Of a DNA stretch of 6,372 nt, positions 1-5,501 are shown in pieces. Position 1 is the stretch's first letter; each line of letters starts with the position of its first letter. Both the position numbers and the translations under genes were made by a program. The stretch spans positions 1 to 6,372 of the forward strand of contig QYPU01000023.1 of the NCBI GenBank assembly GCA_007280145.1, read 5' to 3'. The notes beneath the pieces were generated by a model. The model searched no databases, had not been told where the DNA came from, and worked only from the letters and a program-made list of their open reading frames with translations. This stretch comes from Dehalococcoidia bacterium. GTDB lineage: Bacteria > Chloroflexota > Dehalococcoidia > GIF9 > UBA5629.

Positions 1-72
1 CCCCGGCTTATTCTAAAGCGGCAAAGGCCGGGCGAAGTTAGTTTCGGATATGACCCAAATTTAATTTTGGAT

Positions 73-118
73 CCAACCGCATGTAATGCAGCCTTTTAAG
101 GCTGCCTGGGGTGGTTGG
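73..118. repeat. Nested palindrome, left module of the element
   Basis: An inner 8-bp perfect stem GCAGCCTT (88-95) / AAGGCTGC (98-105) with a 2-base centre sits inside an outer 6-bp pair CCAACC (73-78) / GGTTGG (113-118). In RNA the inner loop would open to four or six bases. No T-run follows on either strand, so a REP-like or cruciform repeat fits better than a terminator. Confidence 0.6.
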
Positions 119-319
119 TGGGCGAGGCTACATTAGTGTAAAAGTAGAAAATTAAAAAGCAAAATGACAGATTAGAATTCAAAAAAATGCCGTTAGGACT
201 ATTCTGGGTCTATAAAGAAAAAAGGATAGCTTTGCACTTTTATTTGTCATTTTAACTTTTAGCTTTTAACCTTTGACTTTCCAGGAGGTTGTTGGCAGGG
301 CTAAAGCCCTGCGCTACAT
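81..319. repeat. MITE/REP-like element with inverted palindromic ends
   Basis: The two ends, 81-106 read on the plus strand and 319-294 read on the minus strand, align without gaps over 26 bases at 18 identical positions. Both have the form ATGTA, two variable bases, GCAG, a short palindrome and CTGCC. Just inside, an AT-rich inverted repeat follows: 141-170 on plus and about 281-244 on minus share AAAGT, TTAAAA and AAAATGACA, the right arm having about 7 extra bases. No transposase is encoded, so if mobile it would depend on an enzyme elsewhere, such as a REP-associated (Y1) transposase for the palindromes. The boundaries are approximate. Mobility is inferred only from the layout. Confidence 0.45.
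295..312. repeat. Palindrome, right module of the element
   Basis: A perfect 8-bp stem GCAGGGCT (295-302) / AGCCCTGC (305-312) with a 2-base centre. It is the counterpart of the 88-105 palindrome in opposite orientation. The three stem base pairs that differ between the copies are all changed on both sides, so pairing is preserved. It could slow polymerase after the leftward aldolase, but there is no T-run. Confidence 0.6.
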
Positions 320-376
320 TGCCTCGCCTCGCACTACATGCCCCTTCAGATTCTATTGCTTCCGGGCTCAGGCGGG

Positions 377-950
377 CTAACGGAGGGTTACCTGTAGAGT
401 CTTGAGCAAATAGAGAAGGTGGCAGCTTTCTTCTAAAGTTGTGGTGTAGTAGTAAGCTTCTTCGAGCAGCTGACCTACTGCAAAGCTGCCATGACCACGT
501 ACTAAGATAACTTTGTATTCCTTGAGTGCCTGGGCTATTTCTTCAGCAAGCTCTCCGGGCTTTACTGTCATTCCCCAGCCAAGAACCGGCACTTTTGACA
601 ATATTTGACAATAACAGATGCCCTTCGACGTCACAGGGGATGATTTCTTGTTCGGAGAAGGACAAGGCAACTGCGTAGGCGGGGTGAGCATGAACTATGG
701 CTGAAGCTGGCGTTTGCTTATATATGGAGCGGTGAACTGCCAGCTCCGTTGAGGCTAAGGGCGTAGACCGGTCATTCTTGTTGACCCCAGTTTCTACCAG
801 GTCGTGTTCTTTAAGGCAACCTAGCATACTGCCGCGATGGGTGATGAACAGACGCTCTCCCATCTTAATGCTGAGATTGCCACTGTGAGAGGAGACCAGA
901 CCTCGGGCACAGAGGTCACAGCCGACAGTCTGAAACTGAGAAATCCACAT
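377..950 (-). pseudogene. Class II aldolase/adducin family, frameshifted
   Basis: The family comprises zinc-dependent aldolases and epimerases such as L-fuculose-phosphate aldolase; the substrate here cannot be told. The first frame (950 down to about 600) gives MWISQFQTVG, the phosphate-binding SSHSGN (20-25), HRGSM (38-42), the likely catalytic Glu69 in STE, and zinc ligands His87 and His89 in VHAHPAY. The family sequence then continues in another frame (to 377) with KVPVLGWGMT and RGHGSFAVG, whose His150 would be the third zinc ligand. The break lies at a perfect 10-bp tandem duplication (594-613). Removing one copy joins the frames as EGHLLLSKVPVLG and gives exactly 187 codons plus TAG, a normal length for the family. 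As read, translation yields 135 residues with about 20 wrong ones at the end, lacking His150. It follows rpsT by 76 bp. A sequencing or assembly error is possible but would not typically make a perfect duplication. Confidence 0.85.
594..613. repeat. 10-bp perfect tandem duplication causing frameshift
   Basis: TTTGACAATA occurs twice in immediate succession (594-603 and 604-613). Ten is not a multiple of three, so the extra copy shifts the aldolase frame. This is the expected product of replication slippage, and loss of one unit would restore the gene. Confidence 0.95.
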
Positions 951-960
951 CTACGTCTAC

Positions 961-989
961 TTTTTACACTAATCTATGTTGAAAGTCAA
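961..989 (-). promoter_or_regulatory. Possible promoter of the aldolase gene
   Basis: On the minus strand, TTGACT (989-984) is followed after 17 bases by TAAAAA (966-961), 11 bases before the aldolase ATG at 950. The -35 match is good and the -10 match moderate (4 of 6). If used, the leader would be only a few bases, and I see no good Shine-Dalgarno site. The gene may instead be read through from rpsT. Confidence 0.3.
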
Positions 990-1026
990 AATGTCTCATG
1001 GCAAGTATTGGTACAGCTATTATTTC

Positions 1027-1341
1027 TTATTCCTGGGCTGTATCACTGTCTGCCGTCTTCGGTTCATCGGTGACAGGCAGCGTGGCTTGATTAAGTTTCC
1101 TCATCAAGCGTGACTTGCGTCTGGCGGCTGTATTGGGGTGGATAACCCTCTTTCTAGCGGCCTTGTCGAGGACACTTATAGCAGCTACCACTGCTTGTTG
1201 TGCCGATTCAGGCTCGTTGCTGAGAATAAGTTTTTCCGCCTGAGTCACACGAGTCTTGACAGTGCTTCTAACTGACTTGTTGCGCAGTCGTCTTCTTTCC
1301 GCTGCTCGTGCTACTTTCTGTACTGTTTTGCTTCTGGGCAA
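1027..1341 (-). CDS. rpsT: 30S ribosomal protein S20
   Basis: S20 is a primary 16S rRNA-binding protein of the small ribosomal subunit. The 104-residue product begins PRSKTVQKVARAAERRRLRN and continues with SVRSTVKTR, the basic helical opening typical of bS20, then the conserved HPNTAARRKSRLMRKLN segment near residues 68-84. The last 18 or so residues form an acidic, low-complexity tail beyond the usual length of about 88. The start is TTG at 1341: an AAAGGAG Shine-Dalgarno site lies six bases upstream (1348-1354), and this start gives the expected N-terminus. The gene starts 15 bp after the rel stop, so the two are very likely cotranscribed, with the ribosome binding site lying in that gap. 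Confidence 0.95.
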   Translation of the reverse strand: MPRSKTVQKVARAAERRRLRNKSVRSTVKTRVTQAEKLILSNEPESAQQAVVAAISVLDKAARKRVIHPNTAARRKSRLMRKLNQATLPVTDEPKTADSDTAQE

Positions 1342-1356
1342 TGCTGTCTCCTTTCT

Positions 1357-3528
1357 TTAAGAGCCAAGGCTATCTTTGGCCTGGCTAATTCTTGTTGTGC
1401 TTAAGATACCGTTTATGCTTTGGATTTTGGACAGTAGTTTGGTTAGTTGAGCCATGTTTTTAATTTCGAAGGTAGCAAATACTGAAAGGATATCATCATG
1501 GCCTGTGGTGCTCATACTGGCTATATTTACTTTCTCCTCAGCGACAGCCGCAGCGATGTCTCGAATCAGGCCTACTCTGTCCCAGCTATCGATTTGGACA
1601 TTGACGGGGTAAACTTCCTGAACCTCTCCCCAGCTTACCTCGATTAGCCGTTCTTTGTCCGTTATGTTGGTAACATTGATGCACCCTTTGCGATGCACGC
1701 TAATCCCCTGGCTGCGAGTGATATAACCGATTATGTCGTTGTCAGGTAAGGGGTGACAACAGGCGGCGAGGTGAGTGAGCAAGTTACCTACACCCAGGAC
1801 CTGAATTGCTGAGGTGGGCATCTTTTTAGCGGGCGCAGCTTTAGCTATGATTGGGGGCGGTTCTGGTTCGGGAGCTAATTTAAGTGCCAGTTGATGAGGA
1901 GTGATGCCACCGTAGCCAACGGCTGCCGCAAAATCGTCGAAACTTTCATAATTGAATAGATGCGCTGTTTCCTCGAAATTGGGTGGGGTTACACCCAGTC
2001 GCTTAAGTTCTCTATCTAGAATCTGTTTACCGCGTTCTATATTCTGGGTTCGCTCTTGCTTTTTAAACCACTGCTGAATTTTCTCTCGAGCGTGAGAAGT
2101 TTTGACATAGCCTAAGTCGGGATTGAGCCAATCGAGGCTTGGCCCTTTGGCCCTTTTAGTTTGCCTGATATCTACGACATTGCTGTTCTTGAGCTTATAG
2201 TTTAATGGTTCCAGTTTGCCATTTACTTTGGCGCCGATGCAACGATGTCCCAGTTCAGTGTGGATTTGGTAGGCAAAATCCAGGGGTGTGGCACCTTTAG
2301 GTAGAGCTTTTATCTCCCCTTTAGGTGTATAGACAAAGACCTGGTCAATAAAGACATCTGTTTTAAGCGATTCGAGGAATTCCTCACTGCCAAGCTCGCT
2401 TTGCCAATCAATGAGCTGACGCAGCCAGGCTATCTTGTCCTCGAAATGTGTGTCCTTCCTGGCACTCTCTTTGTAGCGCCAGTGGGCGGCTACTCCGTAA
2501 TCGGCAAGTCGGTGCATGTCGTATGTCCGGATTTGTATTTCCAATGGGGTGGTACCTTGATATAGCACGGTGGTGTGTAATGACTGATATTCGTTCTCTT
2601 TGGGGTTGGCAATAAAGTCATTAAACTCTTCGGGAAAAGGATGCCACAGGGTATGGATGACTCCTAAGGCTTTGTAGCAATCTGGAATTGTATCCACCAG
2701 TATCCGGACGGCCAGCAGGTCGTGAATGTCGTCGAAGTCTCTGCCTTGAGCTGCGTACCTCTTCACTTTGTTGTAAATGCTGTAGATGTGCTTTGGCCTA
2801 CCAGCGACTTCTGCCTTTATGTCCGTTTTATCCAGTTCTTGTCTTAGCGTTTGGGTAAGCGTGGTTATAAAATCCTCTCGTTGTGTTCGGCGAGTAGCTA
2901 CCAGGCGAGCGATTTTGTGGTATTGCCGCGGCTCTAAATAGCGGAAAGCTAAGTCCTCCAGTTGCCACTTTACTTCCCAGATACCCAGGCGGTGAGCTAA
3001 CGGTGCGTATATTTCTAATGTCTCCTGGGCAATACTGCGCCGTTTCTCTGGCGGCAGGGCTCCCAGAGTAGCCATATTGTGTAATCTGTCGGCTAGTTTT
3101 ATAAATACTACCCTCAGGTCCTCAGCCATGGCGATTAGCATTTTCCGCAGGTTCTCAGCCTGGGATTCCCGTTTGTCGGTGGCGCTTGCCCGCCAGGATA
3201 GATTACTCAGTTTGGTAGTGCCGTCAACGAGCTTGCTTACCTCGGGGCCAAATTTAGCTTCAATCTCAGTCAAAGGTATTCCACAATCTTCGGGCACATC
3301 GTGGAGTAATGCTGCTGCTAAGGTGGTGGCATCAAGCTGAAGGTTAGCCAGGGTTATGGCTGTTTGTAGCGGATGGTCCAGATATGGAGCACCGGATTTA
3401 CGTACCTGCCCTTGGTGAGCGTTTAAGGCAAATTGGTATGCTGCCTCAACCAAAGCTAATTTCTCGGGAGGCAGGTATCGTTTGGCTTTTTCTATAATGA
3501 GGCTAGCGTTTATTTCAGCTACTGCCAT
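1357..3528 (-). CDS. rel: Bifunctional (p)ppGpp synthetase/hydrolase (Rel/SpoT)
   Basis: This cytoplasmic stringent-response enzyme makes pppGpp/ppGpp from ATP and GTP/GDP and also hydrolyses them. From the ATG at 3528 it is 723 residues, a standard full length. Domain order: HD hydrolase (about 20-200) with DHP at 51-53, LLHDVPED around 74-81 and LADRLHNM at 145-152; synthetase (about 230-350) with GRPKHIYSIYNK from 243 and NPKENEYQSLHTT ending near 320; TGS (about 391-452); the conserved-cysteine region with CCHPLP at 590-595 and Cys616; and a C-terminal ACT domain from about 641. Both catalytic halves look intact, so a bifunctional Rel is expected. The reading frame extends 30 codons upstream, but that part is not Rel-like. 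ATG 3528 fits the family and lies just downstream of a -10-like element, suggesting a leaderless mRNA. rpsT follows after 15 bp. Confidence 0.96.
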   Translation of the reverse strand: MAVAEINASLIIEKAKRYLPPEKLALVEAAYQFALNAHQGQVRKSGAPYLDHPLQTAITLANLQLDATTLAAALLHDVPEDCGIPLTEIEAKFGPEVSKLVDGTTKLSNLSWRASATDKRESQAENLRKMLIAMAEDLRVVFIKLADRLHNMATLGALPPEKRRSIAQETLEIYAPLAHRLGIWEVKWQLEDLAFRYLEPRQYHKIARLVATRRTQREDFITTLTQTLRQELDKTDIKAEVAGRPKHIYSIYNKVKRYAAQGRDFDDIHDLLAVRILVDTIPDCYKALGVIHTLWHPFPEEFNDFIANPKENEYQSLHTTVLYQGTTPLEIQIRTYDMHRLADYGVAAHWRYKESARKDTHFEDKIAWLRQLIDWQSELGSEEFLESLKTDVFIDQVFVYTPKGEIKALPKGATPLDFAYQIHTELGHRCIGAKVNGKLEPLNYKLKNSNVVDIRQTKRAKGPSLDWLNPDLGYVKTSHAREKIQQWFKKQERTQNIERGKQILDRELKRLGVTPPNFEETAHLFNYESFDDFAAAVGYGGITPHQLALKLAPEPEPPPIIAKAAPAKKMPTSAIQVLGVGNLLTHLAACCHPLPDNDIIGYITRSQGISVHRKGCINVTNITDKERLIEVSWGEVQEVYPVNVQIDSWDRVGLIRDIAAAVAEEKVNIASMSTTGHDDILSVFATFEIKNMAQLTKLLSKIQSINGILSTTRISQAKDSLGS

Positions 3529-3534
3529 ACTAGT

Positions 3535-3564
3535 ATCATAATGCAAACATAGGGGGTGATGCAA
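3535..3564 (-). promoter_or_regulatory. Probable rel promoter, leaderless start
   Basis: On the minus strand TATGAT (3540-3535, 5 of 6 match to the -10 consensus) lies six bases before the rel ATG at 3528, so transcription would begin at or next to the start codon. No Shine-Dalgarno site is seen. A weak -35, TTGCAT (3564-3559), stands 18 bases upstream. TTTGCAT occurs twice here as a direct repeat (3565-3559 and 3547-3541) and could be an operator. Confidence 0.45.
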
Positions 3565-3589
3565 ATGGCTGCCCTGGCTACATACGTTT

Positions 3590-3618
3590 TTGACAATTTT
3601 CTGTGTCGGCCGTAACAT
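3590..3618 (+). promoter_or_regulatory. Promoter of the Se/S gene operon
   Basis: A perfect -35 box TTGACA (3590-3595), a 17-base spacer and TAACAT (3613-3618, 4 of 6) form a sigma-70-type promoter. The expected transcript start is near 3625. This rules out the GTG at 3603 as start of the downstream gene and leaves ATG 3630 or ATG 3651. The promoter is divergent from that of rel, with about 50 bp between their cores. Confidence 0.6.
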
Positions 3619-3650
3619 TAATTATTCCGATGAACCTTGGTGGTAAAGTG

Positions 3651-4184
3651 ATGGTCTTGAAGAAGGCAAAGGTGAAAGCTGAAAGCGGAGGTCTTTTGCT
3701 CTTTGAGAAGGTAGAAGATGCCGTAAGAGCAGAGGAAATTCTTAGCGAGGCAGATTATACAGTCAGGTTGGTTGCGCCACCCCCTACCTTCAGGATGGGA
3801 TGCGATCTGGCAATCGAGATAAATCTGGTAGAACAGATTGGTATAGGGAGGCTGTTCAGAGAAAAAGGTGTAAATTACCTTAAAGTCGTCCCTCTGAAAG
3901 GAGCTGGCAGGCTGTTAGATGTCGTTAAGGTGACCGAATTTAAAGATGCGACAATGGTTAAGGCAGGCAATATGAAAGTCACTTTTGATAAGAATAAGGG
4001 GACCATTTTGAATGTTTCCGGTGGAGGCTGCCCTGATATCCCTTATCTTTCCGCATCCCTGATAGGCAAGAAGCTTAGCGATGCGCCCAGACCTAAGGAT
4101 ATCGGCTTTACCTTATGTGCCATGATGATGGATCGCGCCGTAGTGGAGTGCCTGGAGCTTTGGAGGAAAAGGTCAACAAGTTGA
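3651..4184 (+). CDS. DUF3343 putative Se/S carrier with extra C-terminal domain
   Basis: The first 75 residues match DUF3343, a small family annotated as putative selenium/sulfur carrier: GLLLFEKVEDAVRAEEIL, then VRLVAPPP and a Cys in RMGCDLAIEI (Cys51 from this start). DUF3343 proteins are normally about 75-100 residues; this one is 177. The added part has a beta-rich stretch, then SGGGCPDIPYL (Cys127) and GFTLCAMMMDRA (Cys156). I do not recognise this second domain; its two cysteines could hold a persulfide or a metal. ATG 3651 was chosen because a GGTGG sequence lies about seven bases upstream and the likely transcript start is near 3625; ATG 3630 (184 residues) is the alternative. Its TGA overlaps the next gene's ATG by one base (TGATG), pointing to coupled translation. 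No signal peptide or membrane segment is seen, so it is probably cytoplasmic. Confidence 0.75.
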   Translation: MVLKKAKVKAESGGLLLFEKVEDAVRAEEILSEADYTVRLVAPPPTFRMGCDLAIEINLVEQIGIGRLFREKGVNYLKVVPLKGAGRLLDVVKVTEFKDATMVKAGNMKVTFDKNKGTILNVSGGGCPDIPYLSASLIGKKLSDAPRPKDIGFTLCAMMMDRAVVECLELWRKRSTS

Positions 4185-5044
4185 TGCTCGCCTGCGGGAC
4201 GGTTCCGGTGAAGGACTTGCCTCTGATTTCAGGTAGGGCTGTCTTTGAGGGAGAGTTCCTGAGTGTGAATGGTTTCAAGGTTCCCTGTGCTCAGGGGACG
4301 GCGGCGATGATTGGGGGTGCCCTTTCCGTTGCTGATTGCTTGAAACTTGAGCCTCCTCAAGCTCTAGTTGTTGGGGATACCGGCCGTGGGCAGGGGAGCT
4401 ATTTGCTTTACGAATTCCTTATCCAGAGGGTAAGCACGCTTTCACCGGACGTGCTGGTGCTGCATTATTGTCTTCCAGATATGACCTTAATGAGGAAGCT
4501 CTGTGAATCTGTCAGGAGCTGCGCCAAAAGGCCGCTCATGATTGCTGATGCTGCCTCAATGTATGCCGCCAAGGCAGCCGGATTAGCCACAGAATTTGAC
4601 ATCTTTACACCAGACCTTTGTGAAATGGCCTTTTTGGCTGACCCTGATGCCAGTCACCCTGCCTATATCAATAAGCATCTTTTTGAGGCTGATATAGCGA
4701 AGGTTCCTGAATTAGTTGCCGCAGCATACCAACTTAAGAGTGCTGCCAGGCTGCTGTTAGTCAAGGGAGCGGTTGACTATATAGCCGAGGATGGAAAGGT
4801 CGTAGACATTGTATCTGAGCCCAATATACCTGAGTTAGAAGCCATTGGGGGTACAGGTGATGTCATCACTGGCATAGTTTCTGCCCTGGCTTATGCCGGG
4901 CTCGAGTTACGTGAGGCGGCAAAAACTTCTGCTTTAGTGAACCGCATGGCGGGAAAGCTGGCACGACCTAGCCCGGCAACCAGAGTCTGGCAGGTTATCT
5001 CACAACTCCCGGCAGCACTCGAACAAAGGAGGGTCACGTGTTGA
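4184..5044 (+). CDS. NAD(P)H-hydrate dehydratase-like (ribokinase-fold) protein
   Basis: The C-terminal half resembles NnrD/YjeF-C, which uses ADP or ATP to dehydrate damaged NAD(P)H hydrates. Visible landmarks are PLMIADAAS, TPDLCEMAFL (142-151, like the family's TPHxxE), LLLVKG (190-195), and GGTGDVITG (222-230) with Asp226 as the expected catalytic base. The N-terminal half is divergent: where NnrD has a GPGLG loop, this protein has GDTGRGQGS (64-72). It may therefore be a specialised kinase or dehydratase rather than the housekeeping enzyme. Length is 287 residues. ATG 4184 overlaps the upstream stop; TTG 4181 is an alternative, and the GGAGG at 4162-4166 is rather far from either. The gene overlaps the next one by a few bases. 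Its link to the Se/S genes comes from this packing; its substrate is unknown. Confidence 0.65.
   Translation: MLACGTVPVKDLPLISGRAVFEGEFLSVNGFKVPCAQGTAAMIGGALSVADCLKLEPPQALVVGDTGRGQGSYLLYEFLIQRVSTLSPDVLVLHYCLPDMTLMRKLCESVRSCAKRPLMIADAASMYAAKAAGLATEFDIFTPDLCEMAFLADPDASHPAYINKHLFEADIAKVPELVAAAYQLKSAARLLLVKGAVDYIAEDGKVVDIVSEPNIPELEAIGGTGDVITGIVSALAYAGLELREAAKTSALVNRMAGKLARPSPATRVWQVISQLPAALEQRRVTC
5025..5033 (+). promoter_or_regulatory. Strong ribosome binding site for yedF-like gene
   Basis: AAAGGAGGG is a near-perfect Shine-Dalgarno site inside the end of the upstream gene. Spacing is seven bases to TTG 5041, four to GTG 5038 and thirteen to ATG 5047, which favours TTG 5041, with GTG 5038 possible. 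Confidence 0.7.
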
Positions 5045-5409
5045 AAATGAAAGATGAGCTTCAGAAGGTGAAGAGCGCGGATGCTGTCTTGATTACTAGC
5101 GATTGCCTGGGGACGGGTAATGAGGAGTTGGGGAAGATATTGATGAAATCGTTCCTTAACACCTTGTGGGACCATAAACCGAAGCCCGGCAAAATTCTGT
5201 TTATTAATAGAGGTGTAATGTTGACTACTGAGGGTTCTGAGGTACTGGAGACTCTAGAGCTTCTGGAGAAAGAAGGAGTTGAAATATTCTCCTGTGGCAC
5301 TTGCCTGGCCTTTTATGGGATAAAGGACAAATTGAGGATTGGCAAAATAACCAATATGCCCTATATTGTTGACTCTCTCTTAAGCGCTGCCAGGGTGGTC
5401 ACTATCTAG
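5041..5409 (+). CDS. yedF: YedF-type DsrE-like selenium/sulfur protein, TusA domain absent
   Basis: The product (122 residues from TTG 5041) matches the C-terminal, DsrE-like half of the selenium-metabolism protein YedF: SDCLGTGNEELGKILMKSFL, ILFINRGVMLTTEGSEVLE, then IFSCGTCLAFYG with Cys85 and Cys88, and ITNMPYIVDSLL. Family knowledge: full YedF is about 190-200 residues, with an N-terminal TusA/SirA-like domain carrying a CPxP motif, and co-occurs with SelD and selenium-dependent molybdenum hydroxylases. Here the TusA half is missing, and upstream sequence in this frame gives no sign of it; the preceding gene occupies that space. The CGTC pair is the likely persulfide or selenide carrier. 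The start overlaps the upstream gene's stop by four bases. The role in chalcogen transfer is inferred from family and neighbours. Confidence 0.8.
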   Translation: MKMKDELQKVKSADAVLITSDCLGTGNEELGKILMKSFLNTLWDHKPKPGKILFINRGVMLTTEGSEVLETLELLEKEGVEIFSCGTCLAFYGIKDKLRIGKITNMPYIVDSLLSAARVVTI

Positions 5410-5501
5410 GCTGGGCCTTTAGCGTCTGATGGGACTTATGGATAGGCGGGTTTTGGGCTGCTGTTTTTCGATGCTGTAGACCAAATTGGGATAGGTTAAA
5501 G

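Larger units (their letters stand above)
1..376. other. Intergenic region with palindromic repeats, no gene
   Basis: I see no plausible coding region here on either strand and no tRNA-like fold. The stretch lies downstream of the broken aldolase and holds the MITE/REP-like structure described separately (about 81-319). A weak hairpin at the window edge pairs CCCGGC (2-7) with GCCGGG (27-32) across a 19-base loop; no T-run follows it, so it is not called a terminator. Between 320 and 376 there is only a GC-rich stretch with a short tandem GCCTC (plus strand, around 321-330). No clear rho-independent terminator for the leftward genes is visible. Confidence 0.6.

Noticed and set aside
1..32. Part of a tRNA or other RNA gene at the window edge
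   Set aside because: Only a 6-bp stem with a 19-base loop is seen; no T-loop or acceptor-stem features.
88..312. The two palindromes as rho-independent terminators
   Set aside because: Neither is followed by a run of T on either strand.
837..1073. Plus-strand open frame of 78 codons
   Set aside because: It lies across the aldolase 5' end and into rpsT on the opposite strand, with no recognisable family and no ribosome binding site.
3077..3340. Plus-strand open frame inside rel
   Set aside because: It is antisense to the well-conserved HD domain of Rel and looks like a shadow frame.
3603..3650. Upstream GTG (3603) as start of the DUF3343 gene
   Set aside because: It sits in the promoter spacer, upstream of the predicted transcript start, and adds residues without family similarity.
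4891..5300. Minus-strand open frames across the NnrD-like and yedF genes
   Set aside because: They run opposite to genes with clear family matches and show no domain of their own.
5438..5479. 13-codon frame ending VLGCCFSML between yedF and fdhD, possible leader peptide
   Set aside because: There is no ribosome binding site and no attenuator-like hairpin next to it; a frame this short is expected by chance.
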